A stretch of 64,000 nt of DNA. Origin: Candidatus Onthenecus intestinigallinarum. Lineage in GTDB: Bacteria > Bacillota > Clostridia > Christensenellales > Aristaeellaceae. The notes beneath the pieces were generated by a model. That model was not told the DNA's origin. It ran no database searches and worked only from the letters and a program-made list of their open reading frames with translations. Position numbers and translations under genes: made by a program. The stretch covers positions 48,230 through 112,229 of the forward strand of contig DVFJ01000001.1 of NCBI GenBank assembly GCA_018713325.1, in the 5' to 3' direction. Shown piece after piece: positions 16,362-25,440 of the stretch. Numbering within the stretch: position 1 is the stretch's first letter; each line of letters starts with the position of its first letter.

Positions 16362-17207
16362 ATGAAGAAGTTTTTTGCGGTGATGTTGGCGTTGGCCCTG
16401 TGCGCCTCGAGCGCTTCCGCGCTGGCGGCCTCCGGCGCGATCACGGTCGTGTCCCGCGAGGACGGCTCCGGCACGCGCGGCGCGTTTGTGGAGCTGATGG
16501 GCGTGGAGGTCAAGGCCGAGGACGGCTCCAAGGCCGACATGACGACCGAAGAGGCGGTCATCGCCAACAGCACGGACGTCGTGATGCAAAACGTCGCCTC
16601 CGATCCCAACGCCATCGGCTACATCTCCCTGGGCAGCCTGAACGAGACCGTCAAGGCCGTGTCCGTGGACGGCGTGGCGCCCAGCGTCGAGACCGTCGCC
16701 GACGGCAGCTACAAGGTCGCGCGCCCCTTCTACATCGCCACCAAGGGCGAGCCGGGCGAGCTGGCGGCTGACTTCATCGCCTTCATCCTGAGCGCCGAGG
16801 GCCAGGCGGTCGTGGGCGAGAGCTACATCAAGGTGGACGACGCGGCCCCCGCCTTTGAGGGTGCGCTGCCCGAGGGCAAGCTCGTCATCGCCGGCTCCTC
16901 CTCCGTCACCCCGGTGATGGAAAAGCTCGTCGAGGCCTACCTGGCGCTCAACGACAAGGCGACCATCGAGATCCAGATGAGCGACTCCACCGCCGGCATG
17001 ACGGGCGCCATCGACGGCACCTGCGACATCGGCATGGCCAGCCGCGAGCTCAAGGAGTCCGAGGCGGCTGAGCTGAACGGCACGGTCATCGCGATGGACG
17101 GCATCGCGGTGGTGGTCAACAACGACAGCGACGTGCAGAACCTGACCAGCGAGCAGGTGCGCGCCATCTACACCGGCGAGATCGAGGACTGGGCCGACGT
17201 GCAGTAA
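16362..17207 (+). CDS. pstS: Phosphate-binding protein PstS, circularly permuted
   Basis: A 281-residue exported phosphate-binding protein feeding PstC/A/B. After a signal peptide (about 1-23), the mature chain starts with what is normally the C-terminal lobe of PstS: VVSREDGSGTRGAF (30-42), then NAIGYISLGSLN and FILSAEGQAVVG. Only then comes the usual N-terminal lobe: KLVIAGSSSVTPVMEKL (from about 172), IGMASRELKESE, MDGIAVVVNN and LTSEQVRAIYTGEIEDW, where it ends. In ordinary PstS that last segment leads directly into SREDGSGTRGAF, so the order is permuted. Phosphate-contact motifs of both lobes are retained. No lipobox cysteine is obvious. RBS AGAAAGGAAGG. A terminator follows. Confidence 0.9.
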   Translation: MKKFFAVMLALALCASSASALAASGAITVVSREDGSGTRGAFVELMGVEVKAEDGSKADMTTEEAVIANSTDVVMQNVASDPNAIGYISLGSLNETVKAVSVDGVAPSVETVADGSYKVARPFYIATKGEPGELAADFIAFILSAEGQAVVGESYIKVDDAAPAFEGALPEGKLVIAGSSSVTPVMEKLVEAYLALNDKATIEIQMSDSTAGMTGAIDGTCDIGMASRELKESEAAELNGTVIAMDGIAVVVNNDSDVQNLTSEQVRAIYTGEIEDWADVQ

Positions 17208-17226
17208 CGCAGGCAAAACCGCGCGG

Positions 17227-17257
17227 CGCCGGGGGAAACGCCCCCCGGCGTCCTTTT
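17227..17257 (+). terminator. Intercistronic terminator between pstS and pstC
   Basis: CGCCGGGGG/CCCCCGGCG stem (17227-17235 and 17242-17250) with tail TCCTTTT. It lies inside the operon, so partial read-through would give more binding protein than permease, a common arrangement for ABC importers. Confidence 0.7.
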
Positions 17258-17280
17258 GAGCGCATGCGGAGGTCGATGCT

Positions 17281-18138
17281 ATGAAGAAATTTGCGGAGGG
17301 TTTGATGCGCGGGGTGTTTGCGCTGTGCGCGCTCACCTCCATCCTGGCCGTCGCGCTGATCTGCCTGTTCCTGTTTGCCAACGGCATTCCGGCCATCGCC
17401 GAGATCGGGCCGTTTTCCTTCCTGCTGGGCACGGACTGGGCGCCTACAAACGTGCCGCCCTCGTTCGGCATCCTGCCGATGATCCTGGGCAGCGTGTACG
17501 TGACGGCAGGCGCGATCCTCATCGGCGTGCCCATCGGGCTGCTCACGGCCGTGTTCATGGCGCGCTACTGCCCGGCCGCGCTGTACCGCGTGCTCAAGCC
17601 GATGCTCTCGCTCATGGCAGGCATCCCCTCGATCGTGTACGGCTTTTTCGGCATGGTGCTGATCGTGCCCACGGTGCGCAGCGTCTTCGGCGGCAACGGC
17701 AACAGCATCCTGTCCGCGTCGATCCTGTTGGGGTTGATGATCCTGCCCACGATCACGGGCATCAGCGAGAGCGCCATCCGCGCGGTGCCTCGCGCCTATT
17801 ACGAGGGCGCGGTGGCCCTGGGCGCGACGCACGAGCGCGCAGTCTTCTTCGTGGAGCTGCCCGCCGCCCGCTCCGGCCTGCTGGCCGCCGTGGTGCTGGG
17901 CATCGGCCGCGCCATCGGCGAGACGATGGCGGTCATCATGGTCGCGGGCAATCAGGCGCGCATGCCCAAGGGCATCCTCAAGGGCGTGCGCACGCTCACG
18001 GCCAACATCGTCATGGAGATGGGCTACGCGGCCGACCTGCACCGCGAGGCGCTGATCGCCACGGGCGTGGTGCTGTTCGTGTTCATCCTGCTGATCAACC
18101 TGTCGTGCAGCGCGCTGCGAAGGAGGAACGAGGCGTGA
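17281..18138 (+). CDS. pstC: Phosphate ABC transporter permease PstC
   Basis: A 285-residue inner membrane permease with about six helices. It carries the ABC permease EAA-like loop [34 protein letters not shown] and the PstC pattern [14 protein letters not shown], followed by [18 protein letters not shown]. It forms the phosphate channel with PstA. GGAGG stands eight bases before the ATG. The stop overlaps the GTG start of pstA. Confidence 0.96.
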   Translation: MKKFAEGLMRGVFALCALTSILAVALICLFLFANGIPAIAEIGPFSFLLGTDWAPTNVPPSFGILPMILGSVYVTAGAILIGVPIGLLTAVFMARYCPAALYRVLKPMLSLMAGIPSIVYGFFGMVLIVPTVRSVFGGNGNSILSASILLGLMILPTITGISESAIRAVPRAYYEGAVALGATHERAVFFVELPAARSGLLAAVVLGIGRAIGETMAVIMVAGNQARMPKGILKGVRTLTANIVMEMGYAADLHREALIATGVVLFVFILLINLSCSALRRRNEA

Positions 18139-19022
18139 AACACGCGATTCAAACGATGTGCGCCTGCCTGGCGCGCGCCCGCCAGACGATGCGCTCCGCT
18201 CTGCGGCGCATGGTCTCCCCGGCGCTTCGCGCGCTCGTGCTGCTGTGCGCGCTGGCGACCTTTACTGCGCTGGTCTTTCTGATCGGCTACATCCTCGTGC
18301 GCGGCATTCCGCATTTGCAGCCCTCGCTGTTCGCGTGGGAGTACAACAGCGACAACGTCTCCATGCTGCCCGCCATCCTCGCCACGCTGGAGATGACCGG
18401 CCTGTCGCTGCTCATCTGCGTGCCGCTGGGCGTGTTCACCGCGGTCTACCTGGTCGAGTACGCCCGCCGCGGCAGCCGCCTGGTCAAGGTCATCCGCATG
18501 ACGGCGGAGACGCTCGCGGGTATCCCCTCGATCGTGTTCGGCCTGTTCGGCATGCTGTTCTTCGTGACGTTCCTGCACTGGAATTACTCCGTGCTCGCCG
18601 GCGCGATGACGCTGTCGATCATGGTGCTGCCCTCCGTCATGCGCACGACCGAGGAGGCCATGATCGCCGTGCCGGACGCCTACCGCGAGGCGAGCTTCGG
18701 CTTGGGCGCGGGCAGGCTGCGCACGGTCTTCCGTGTGGTGTTGCCCAGCGCCATGCCCGGCATTCTGGCCGGCGTCATCCTGGCCGTGGGCCGCATCGTG
18801 GGCGAGACCGCCGCGCTGATCTACACCGCCGGCACCGTCGCCCAGATCCCGGACAGCATCTTCGACTCCGCGCGCACGCTGGCCGTGCACATGTATTCGC
18901 TCTCGCGCGAGGGCCTGCACACCGGCGAGGCTTACGCCACCGCCGTCGTGCTGCTGGTCGTGGTGCTGCTCATCAACGGCCTGTCGGCGCTCATCGCGCG
19001 CAAATGGACGAGGGGGAAGTGA
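18135..19022 (+). CDS. pstA: Phosphate ABC transporter permease PstA
   Basis: A 295-residue membrane permease partner of PstC. Typical segments are [49 protein letters not shown] (the EAA loop contacting PstB) and [16 protein letters not shown]. The N-terminal 30 residues are basic and precede the first helix. The start is GTG 18135, which overlaps the pstC stop as GTGA, with AGGAGG eight bases upstream. Confidence 0.96.
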   Translation: MKHAIQTMCACLARARQTMRSALRRMVSPALRALVLLCALATFTALVFLIGYILVRGIPHLQPSLFAWEYNSDNVSMLPAILATLEMTGLSLLICVPLGVFTAVYLVEYARRGSRLVKVIRMTAETLAGIPSIVFGLFGMLFFVTFLHWNYSVLAGAMTLSIMVLPSVMRTTEEAMIAVPDAYREASFGLGAGRLRTVFRVVLPSAMPGILAGVILAVGRIVGETAALIYTAGTVAQIPDSIFDSARTLAVHMYSLSREGLHTGEAYATAVVLLVVVLLINGLSALIARKWTRGK

Positions 19023-19027
19023 ACGCA

Positions 19028-19777
19028 ATGGATAAATTCACGATCGACAAGCTGAACCTCTATTACGGCGACTTTCGCGCGCTCAAGGACGTGACCATGC
19101 GCATCCCCGCGCGCGAGATCACCGCGTTCATCGGGCCGTCGGGGTGCGGCAAGTCCACGCTGCTCAAGACGCTCAACCGCATGAACGACCTGGTCGAGGG
19201 CTGCCGCGTCGAGGGCGGCGTGCTGCTCGACGGCCAAAACGTGTACGGCGACATGGACGTCAACCTGCTGCGCAAGCGCGTGGGCATGGTGTTTCAAAAG
19301 CCCAATCCCTTCCCCATGAGCGTGTATGACAACGTCGCCTACGGCCCGCGCACGCACGGCGTCACCCGACGCGCGCAGCTGGATGAGATCGTCGAGCGCA
19401 GCCTGCGCAGCGCCGCCATCTGGGACGAGCTCAAGGACCGGCTGAAGAAGAGCGCCCTGGGCCTGTCCGGCGGCCAGCAGCAGCGCCTGTGCATCGCGCG
19501 CGCCCTGGCCGTGGAGCCTGAGGTGCTGCTCATGGACGAGCCCACCAGCGCGCTGGATCCCATCTCCACCTCCAAGATCGAGGAGCTGGCCCAGACGCTG
19601 CGCGAGCGCTACACGATCGTGATCGTCACGCACAACATGCAGCAGGCGGCGCGCATCTCGGACAGGACGGCGTTCTTCCTGCTGGGCGAGGCGGTCGAGT
19701 TTGGGCAGACGGAGCAGGTCTTTTCCATGCCGCGCGACAAGCGCACGGAGGATTACATCACGGGGAGGTTCGGCTGA
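19028..19777 (+). CDS. pstB: Phosphate ABC transporter ATP-binding protein PstB
   Basis: A 249-residue ABC ATPase, the usual PstB length. It shows [20 protein letters not shown] (Walker A and the PstB-specific NRMND), [24 protein letters not shown], the [15 protein letters not shown] signature and [15 protein letters not shown]. It energises phosphate uptake through PstC/PstA. It starts five bases after the pstA stop and is followed by phoU after a single intervening base. Confidence 0.98.
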   Translation: MDKFTIDKLNLYYGDFRALKDVTMRIPAREITAFIGPSGCGKSTLLKTLNRMNDLVEGCRVEGGVLLDGQNVYGDMDVNLLRKRVGMVFQKPNPFPMSVYDNVAYGPRTHGVTRRAQLDEIVERSLRSAAIWDELKDRLKKSALGLSGGQQQRLCIARALAVEPEVLLMDEPTSALDPISTSKIEELAQTLRERYTIVIVTHNMQQAARISDRTAFFLLGEAVEFGQTEQVFSMPRDKRTEDYITGRFG

Positions 19778-19778
19778 G

Positions 19779-20429
19779 ATGCGCATTCATTTTGACGAAC
19801 AGCTCGAGCGGCTGAGCGACCTTTTGATGGAGATGGGCGGGCAGATCGAGCGCGCCATCGACGGCGCGCTGGAGGCGCTGGAGCGCCGTGACCTGGACCT
19901 GGCGCGCACCGTCGCGAAAAACGACGAGGAAATCAACCGCATGGAGCAGGAAATCGAGAGCCTTTGCTTGAAACTTCTCTTGCAGCAGCAGCCGGTGGCG
20001 CGCGATCTGCGCTTCATCTCGGCCGCGCTGAAGATGATCACGGACATGGAGCGCATCGGCGACCAGGCGGCCGACATCTGCGAGATCGTCGTGCTGCTGG
20101 CGGGCGAAGGCGGCCAGGAGACGCCCGCGGACCTCTCGCACATGGCGCGCACGACGATCCGCATGGTCACGCAGAGCTTGGACGCGTTCGTGCGCCGCGA
20201 CGAGGCGCTGGCTCATGCGGTCGTCGCCCAGGACGACGAGGTCGACGCCCTCTTCGCCGCCGTGCGCGCCGACCTGATCGCGCGCATCCGCGCCGGCCGC
20301 GAGAGCGCCGAGGAGGCGATCGACCTGATGATGATCGCCAAGTACCTGGAGCGCGTGGGCGACCACGCGACGAACATTGCCGAGTGGGTTGTCTACTCGG
20401 TGACGGGCGTGCACCGCAGCGAGCAATAG
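19779..20429 (+). CDS. phoU: Phosphate signalling protein PhoU
   Basis: A 216-residue all-helical protein with two PhoU repeats. Each has the metal-binding-type motif: ITDMERIGDQAADICE in the first and MIAKYLERVGDHATNIAEWVVY in the second. PhoU links Pst transporter activity to the PhoR sensor and represses the regulon when phosphate is plentiful. It sits between pstB and phoP as in most Firmicutes and uses GGGGAGG inside the end of pstB as ribosome binding site. Confidence 0.97.
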   Translation: MRIHFDEQLERLSDLLMEMGGQIERAIDGALEALERRDLDLARTVAKNDEEINRMEQEIESLCLKLLLQQQPVARDLRFISAALKMITDMERIGDQAADICEIVVLLAGEGGQETPADLSHMARTTIRMVTQSLDAFVRRDEALAHAVVAQDDEVDALFAAVRADLIARIRAGRESAEEAIDLMMIAKYLERVGDHATNIAEWVVYSVTGVHRSEQ

Positions 20430-20474
20430 AGATTTCGGTCAAAGGGGGAGGAACCCCCGAAAGGAGGAAGGGCG

Positions 20475-21155
20475 ATGCCCACGGTTTACTGCGTCGAGGA
20501 CGACGCGAGCATCCGCGAGCTGGTGCTCTACGCGCTGTCGGCGGGCGGGTTTGACGCGCACGGCTTTGAGGACGGCGCGTCCATGCGCGAGGCAATGCAG
20601 CGGCAGACGCCCGACCTGCTGCTGCTGGACATCATGCTGCCGGACGAGGACGGACTGACCATCCTTTCGGGGCTGCGCGCCGGCGCCCGCACGCGCAAGC
20701 TGCCGGTGATCCTGCTCACGGCCAAGGGCTCGGAGTACGACAAGGTCAAGGGCCTGGACGCGGGAGCGGACGACTACGTGACCAAGCCCTTCGGCGTGAT
20801 GGAGCTGCTCTCGCGCGTGCGCGCGGTGCTGCGCCGCGCGGGCGTGGAGGAGCGCCCCGCATGCCTGGAGCTGGGCATGGTCAGGGCCGACACGGCGGCG
20901 CACACAGTGCTATCGGACGGTCAGGAGGTCACGCTCACGCACAAGGAATACGAGCTGCTGCTCGCGCTCATGCAAAACGCCGGGCGCGTGCTCTCGCGCG
21001 AGCAGCTGATGCAGCGCGTGTGGGGCTACGACTTTGAGGGCGAGAGCCGCACGGTCGACGTGCACGTCAAGACGCTGCGCCAGAAGCTGGGCGCGGGCGG
21101 CGCGCAGATCAAGACCGTGCGCGGCGCGGGCTACAAGATGGAGGAAAAGGCATGA
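20475..21155 (+). CDS. phoP: Phosphate response regulator PhoP/PhoB, OmpR family
   Basis: A 226-residue response regulator. Receiver domain (1-120): acidic pair EDD at 8-10, phospho-acceptor Asp in LLLLDIMLPDEDG, LTAKGSE and the TKPF lysine. The C-terminal winged-helix DNA-binding domain (about 130-224) has LTHKEYELLLALMQNAGRVLSREQL and SRTVDVHVKTLRQKLG. The position after phoU and before the phoR-like kinase identifies it as the phosphate regulator, presumably binding the TTTACA array before pstS. A small GGGGG/CCCCC hairpin lies in the gap after phoU. RBS AAAGGAGG. Overlaps phoR by four bases. Confidence 0.93.
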   Translation: MPTVYCVEDDASIRELVLYALSAGGFDAHGFEDGASMREAMQRQTPDLLLLDIMLPDEDGLTILSGLRAGARTRKLPVILLTAKGSEYDKVKGLDAGADDYVTKPFGVMELLSRVRAVLRRAGVEERPACLELGMVRADTAAHTVLSDGQEVTLTHKEYELLLALMQNAGRVLSREQLMQRVWGYDFEGESRTVDVHVKTLRQKLGAGGAQIKTVRGAGYKMEEKA

Positions 21156-22822
21156 AACGGCGCCTGTACGCGCGCATGTTCGCGCTCTCTCTGGCGATGA
21201 CGCTCCTCACGGCGGTGCTGCTGATCGGCACCGTCTATCCTTTTTTTCGGGACCGGCTGCACGAGGAGATGTTCTTGCAGACGCAGCTGCTTGCAAGCGG
21301 GCTGGAGCACGCAGCAAACGAGCAGGCCTATCTCGCCTCGCTGGGCGCGGGCGACACGCGCGTGACGCTGCTGGACGGGGAAGGCAACGTGCTCTTTGAT
21401 ACTGACGCGGACGCCGTCTCCATGGAGAGCCACCAGGACCGGCCCGAGATCGCCCAGGCGCTGGCGACGGGCCGCGGCGAGGGCACGCGCCACTCCCGCA
21501 CCGTGCTGGAAAACCTGTACTACAGCGCCCTGCGCCTGTCCGACGGGCGCGTGCTGCGCCTGGCCCGGCCCGCCGCCAGCGCGCAGCTCACGCTCGTGCA
21601 GGGCCTGCCCGCGCTGGCGCTGGTGCTTTTGCTGTGCCTGTGCGCCAGCCTGCTGCTCTCCGGGCGCTTCACCCGCAGCGTGCTCGCGCCGCTGGAGCGC
21701 ATCGACATGGAGCACCCGGAGACCACCGTCTGCTTTGACGAGCTGCAGCCCTTCGTGCGCCGCATCGCGCGCCAGCAGGAGCAACTCGCCCAGCGCATGC
21801 AGGACCTGGTCGAGCAGCGCGACCGCATCGCCTCCATCACCAGCCACATGCGCGAGGGGCTCGTGTTCGTGGACGCGGACGGCGCGGCGGTCATGGTCAA
21901 CGAGAGCGCGCTGGATCTGCTGGGGGCGCGCGGCATGCCGTGGCAGGGCGCGCATTTTGTGCGCATCTCGCGCTCGGCGGCGCTGCGCGAGGCGCTGGAG
22001 GCCGCGCTGCACGGCGAAAACGTCGAGGGCGATGTGGATCTGACCGGGCATACGTACCGGTTCGTCGCCAACCCCGTCTATGAGGGCGCGGCCACCGGCG
22101 GCGCGATCCTGCTGCTCAGCGACGTGACCGAGCGCCGCCGCGCCGAGCGCATGCGCCGCGAGTTCACGGCCAACGTCTCCCACGAGCTGCGCTCGCCGCT
22201 GACGAGCATCGCCGGCTTTGCCGAGATGATGGCCTGCGGCATGGTGCGCGAGGCGGACATGAAGGAGTGCGCCGCGCGCATCAAGCGGGAGGCCGACCGC
22301 ATGGTGACGCTCATCGGCGACATCCTGCGCCTGTCGCAGCTGGACGAGCTGACGCCTGGGCACATGAGCGAGCGCGTGCCGCTGCTGGAGGTCGTGCGCG
22401 AGGTGGAGGCGCGCCTGCGCCCGCAGGCCGACGCGCGCGCCATCGCGCTGCGCGTGCAGGGCGAGCCGTGCGCCGTGCGCGGCGACCGCGTGATGCTCGA
22501 GGAGCTCGTGCAGAACCTGTGCGACAACGCGATCAAGTACAACAAGGACGGCGGCCGGGTGGAGATGACGCTGCACGCGGAGGGCGCGCAGGCGCTGCTG
22601 TGCGTGCGCGACACGGGCATCGGCATCCCGCGCGAGCACCAGAGCCGGGTGTTCGAGCGCTTCTACCGCGTGGACAAGAGCCGCTCCAAGAAGACCGGCG
22701 GCACGGGCCTGGGCCTGTCCATCGTGCGCCACGTGGCCGAGGCGCACGGCGGTAGCGTGCGCATGCTCAGCGCGGAGGGTGAGGGCACGACCTTCGAGGT
22801 ACGCCTGCCCCTGGCGCGCTGA
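21152..22822 (+). CDS. phoR: Phosphate sensor histidine kinase PhoR
   Basis: A 556-residue membrane kinase. Two helices (about 10-30 and 148-170) bracket an extracytoplasmic domain of some 115 residues, followed by a PAS-like region (about 225-330, with TSHMREGLVFVDADGAAVMVN). The HisKA domain has FTANVSHELRSPLTSIAGFAE with the phosphorylated histidine. The ATPase has NLCDNAIKYNKDGG (N box), VRDTGIGIP (G1), FYRVDKSRSKKTGGTGLGLSIV. It pairs with PhoP through a four-base overlap and presumably senses phosphate status through PhoU and Pst. Confidence 0.93.
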   Translation: MKRRLYARMFALSLAMTLLTAVLLIGTVYPFFRDRLHEEMFLQTQLLASGLEHAANEQAYLASLGAGDTRVTLLDGEGNVLFDTDADAVSMESHQDRPEIAQALATGRGEGTRHSRTVLENLYYSALRLSDGRVLRLARPAASAQLTLVQGLPALALVLLLCLCASLLLSGRFTRSVLAPLERIDMEHPETTVCFDELQPFVRRIARQQEQLAQRMQDLVEQRDRIASITSHMREGLVFVDADGAAVMVNESALDLLGARGMPWQGAHFVRISRSAALREALEAALHGENVEGDVDLTGHTYRFVANPVYEGAATGGAILLLSDVTERRRAERMRREFTANVSHELRSPLTSIAGFAEMMACGMVREADMKECAARIKREADRMVTLIGDILRLSQLDELTPGHMSERVPLLEVVREVEARLRPQADARAIALRVQGEPCAVRGDRVMLEELVQNLCDNAIKYNKDGGRVEMTLHAEGAQALLCVRDTGIGIPREHQSRVFERFYRVDKSRSKKTGGTGLGLSIVRHVAEAHGGSVRMLSAEGEGTTFEVRLPLAR

Positions 22823-22847
22823 CCCCTTCCGCAAAGGGCCTCGTTCA

Positions 22848-22856
22848 TGGTATAAT
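22848..22856 (+). promoter_or_regulatory. Extended -10 promoter of the cysteine desulfidase-like gene
   Basis: TGG followed by TATAAT (22851-22856), 33 bases before the start codon; no clear -35. Confidence 0.6.
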
Positions 22857-22888
22857 GGGCTGACAAGCTCTTACGGAGGATGAATGCG

Positions 22889-24154
22889 ATGCGGGACGAG
22901 GCTTTTTTCCTCGCGGAAATTCACAAGGCGCTCATGCCGTCCACCGGCTGCACGGAGCCGGTGGCCATTGCGCTCAACACGGCCACGGCGCGCGCGAATG
23001 CGCGCGGCACGCTGCGCCGCCTGACATTGACGCTGGACGCCTACCTTTATAAGAACGCCATGGGCGTGGGCATCCCCGGCTCCGACGAGCGCGGCGTCGC
23101 CCTGTGCGCGGCGCTGGGCGTCACCGCCGGCGATCCCACGGCGCGCCTGCGCGTGCTCGACCACGTCACGCCGCAGGCGCTGCAGGAGGCCAAGCGCATG
23201 GTCGCGCAGGGCCTGTGCGAGGTGCGCACGCGCGAGGACGTGCCCGATCTGTTTGTCGAGTGCGTGCTGGAGACGGATGAGGACTGCGTGCGCGTGCTGA
23301 CGCTTTCGGCGCACACGAACATCGCGCGCGTCGACCACGCGCCGTTTGAACCCTACGTGCTCCCGCGCGGCCCGCAGGCGGAGCAGCCCATCCGCGCGTG
23401 CACGTTGCAGGAGATGATCGACTTCGCCAACGCCGTGCCCGTGGAGCGCATCGCCTTTTTGCAGGAGGGCATCGACATGAACCTGGCGGTCGCGCAGGCC
23501 GGCCGCTCCTTTGGCCTGGGGCTTGCGCTGGGCACGCTGATCGAGCAGGGCGTCATCGGCCGCTCGCCCGTGTCCGAGGCGCAGCTGTTGTGCGCCTCCG
23601 CCTCCTATGCGCGCATGTCCGGCGTGTCCATGCCGGTCATGACCGCCACCGGCAGCGGCAACCAGGGCATCACGCTGCTACTGACGATCGAGGCCGTCGC
23701 CCGCGCGCGCGCCATCCCGCAGGAGACGAAGCTGCGCGCTGTCGCGCTGGCCAACCTCATCAACGTCTACGTCAAGTCCTACACGGGTACGCTCTCGGCC
23801 GTGTGCGCCTGCGGCGTGGCCTCCGGCCTGGGCGCGTCCGTGGGCGTGGTGTACATGCTCGGCGGCGGCGAGCAGCAGATGCTCGGCGCGATGAAGAACA
23901 TCCTGGGCTCCATCTCGGGCATGATCTGCGACGGCGCGAAGGAGGGCTGCGCCAACAAGGTCGAGCTCTCCTCGGGCCTGGCCGTGCAGGCGGCGTTTCT
24001 GGCCATGCAGGGCATGAGCATCGGAAGGCATGACGGCATCCTCGCCAGCGACCTGCGCACGCTCTTTGAGCACCTGGGCCAGCTGGTGCAGGAGGGCATG
24101 GGCGACACCAACCGCGTCATCGTGGACATCATGCAGGGCGCAGCGGGCTGCTGA
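22889..24154 (+). CDS. L-cysteine desulfidase family protein (UPF0597, CyuA-like)
   Basis: A 421-residue member of the serine dehydratase alpha-like/UPF0597 family. CyuA-type enzymes use an oxygen-labile [4Fe-4S] cluster to break cysteine into pyruvate, ammonia and sulfide. Candidate cluster cysteines lie in PSTGCTEP near the N-terminus and in GMICDGAKEGCANK near residue 345-358. SGVSMPVMTATGSGNQGI and VYMLGGGEQQMLGAMKNILG are further conserved stretches. GGAGG touches the ATG at 22880, so the in-frame ATG nine bases later (22889) is the better start. The gene is monocistronic. Activity could also be on another amino acid, since many family members are untested. Confidence 0.82.
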   Translation: MRDEAFFLAEIHKALMPSTGCTEPVAIALNTATARANARGTLRRLTLTLDAYLYKNAMGVGIPGSDERGVALCAALGVTAGDPTARLRVLDHVTPQALQEAKRMVAQGLCEVRTREDVPDLFVECVLETDEDCVRVLTLSAHTNIARVDHAPFEPYVLPRGPQAEQPIRACTLQEMIDFANAVPVERIAFLQEGIDMNLAVAQAGRSFGLGLALGTLIEQGVIGRSPVSEAQLLCASASYARMSGVSMPVMTATGSGNQGITLLLTIEAVARARAIPQETKLRAVALANLINVYVKSYTGTLSAVCACGVASGLGASVGVVYMLGGGEQQMLGAMKNILGSISGMICDGAKEGCANKVELSSGLAVQAAFLAMQGMSIGRHDGILASDLRTLFEHLGQLVQEGMGDTNRVIVDIMQGAAGC

Positions 24155-24168
24155 GCGCGCCTGAAGTA

Positions 24169-24209
24169 CAAAAAAACGGGCCGCCGCGTCCATGTGGATG
24201 CGGCGGCCC
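24169..24209 (-). terminator. Terminator of the aminotransferase gene
   Basis: GGGCCGCCGCGTCC/GGATGCGGCGGCCC stem (24178-24209) with A-run 24169-24176 on the plus strand, i.e. a T-run on the minus strand after the stem. It lies between two convergent genes. Confidence 0.75.
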
Positions 24210-24228
24210 TGGCCGTCACGGGAGAGAT

Positions 24229-25440
24229 TCAGTCCATCAGCATGCGCGTAAACGCCGCGATGCGTGAGATGCCACGCTCGATGTTGGACAGGCTCGTCGC
24301 GTAGGAGAGGCGGCAGTAGCCCTCCGCGCCAAACGGCGCGCCCGGCACCACGGCGACCTTCTGCGCATCCAGGAGCATCTCCGCAAAGTCCATCGAGCCT
24401 TCGATGCGCTGGCCGCGGTAGCGCCGGCCCAGCAGCGCGCGCACATCCATCATCACGTAGAACGCGCCCTGGGGCGTCGGGCAGTCCAGGCCGTCCACCG
24501 AGCGGATCGCGTGCACGATGAACTTGCGGCGCGCGTCGAACTCGCGCACCATCGCATCCATCAGCTCCTGCCCATCCTCGCCGCCCTCCAGCGCCGCGAT
24601 GGACGCGAACTGCGCCACGGCGTTGGGGTTACTCGTCGCATGACTCTGATAGTTGGCCATCGCTCGGATCACCTCCGCCGGACCCGCCGCGTACCCGATG
24701 CGCCAGCCGGTCATGGCGTAGGCCTTGGACATGCCGTTGATCACGATCGTCTGCGACAGGATGTCCTCGCCCAGCGACGCGATGGACACGTGCCGCTGCC
24801 CGTCGTAGATCAGCTTTTCATAGATCTCGTCGGAGATTACATAGAACTGCCGCTCCACCGCCAGGCGCGCGATGCCCCGCAGCGTCTCCTCGTCCAGCAC
24901 CGCGCCGCTGGGATTGCCCGGGCTGTTGAGCACCAGCGCCTTGGTGCGTTCCGTCACGTAGGGCGCGATGTCCTCCGCCGTGAAGACGAAGGCGTGCTCC
25001 GGACGCGCCGGCACGAACACCGGCACGCCGCCCGCCATGCGCACCAGCTCCGGATAGCTCACCCAGTAGGGCGCCGGGATGATGACCTCGTCGCCCGGAT
25101 TGAGCAGCGCCGTGAACGTCGAAAACAGCGAGTGCTTCGCGCCGTTGCCCACGATCACCTGCGCGGGCTCATAGCGCAGGCCGTTGTCGCGCAGCAGCTT
25201 CTTGCAGATTGCCTTGCGCAACTCCATCATGCCTGCGGCCGGCGTGTAGCGCGTGTAGCCGTGGTCCAGCGCGTACTTGGCCGCGTCGCGGATGTATTCG
25301 GGCGTATCAAAGTCCGGCTCGCCCGCGCCGAAGCCCACCACGTCCACTCCCTGGGCCTTCATCTCTTTGGCCCGCGCGTCGATGGACAGCGTGGGCGAGG
25401 GCGATACCGCGCAGCATACCTTGGAAAGCGTCAGTGACAT
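24229..25440 (-). CDS. Aspartate aminotransferase family, PLP-dependent
   Basis: A 403-residue fold type I aminotransferase of subfamily I gamma (AspC/PatA type). Landmarks: GFGAGEPDFDTPEYI, YTPAAGMMELRKAI, NGAKHSLF, LNSPGNPSGAVLDEE, VISDEIYEKLIYDG, NGMSKAYAMTGWRIGY (with the PLP lysine) and RLSYATS (with the substrate carboxylate arginine). Probably transfers amino groups between aspartate or a related amino acid and 2-oxoglutarate. Start 25440 has GGAAGGAAG upstream. A 26-codon open frame with its own AAAGGAG overlaps the start on the same strand (25431-25511) and might influence translation. Confidence 0.92.
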   Translation of the reverse strand: MSLTLSKVCCAVSPSPTLSIDARAKEMKAQGVDVVGFGAGEPDFDTPEYIRDAAKYALDHGYTRYTPAAGMMELRKAICKKLLRDNGLRYEPAQVIVGNGAKHSLFSTFTALLNPGDEVIIPAPYWVSYPELVRMAGGVPVFVPARPEHAFVFTAEDIAPYVTERTKALVLNSPGNPSGAVLDEETLRGIARLAVERQFYVISDEIYEKLIYDGQRHVSIASLGEDILSQTIVINGMSKAYAMTGWRIGYAAGPAEVIRAMANYQSHATSNPNAVAQFASIAALEGGEDGQELMDAMVREFDARRKFIVHAIRSVDGLDCPTPQGAFYVMMDVRALLGRRYRGQRIEGSMDFAEMLLDAQKVAVVPGAPFGAEGYCRLSYATSLSNIERGISRIAAFTRMLMD

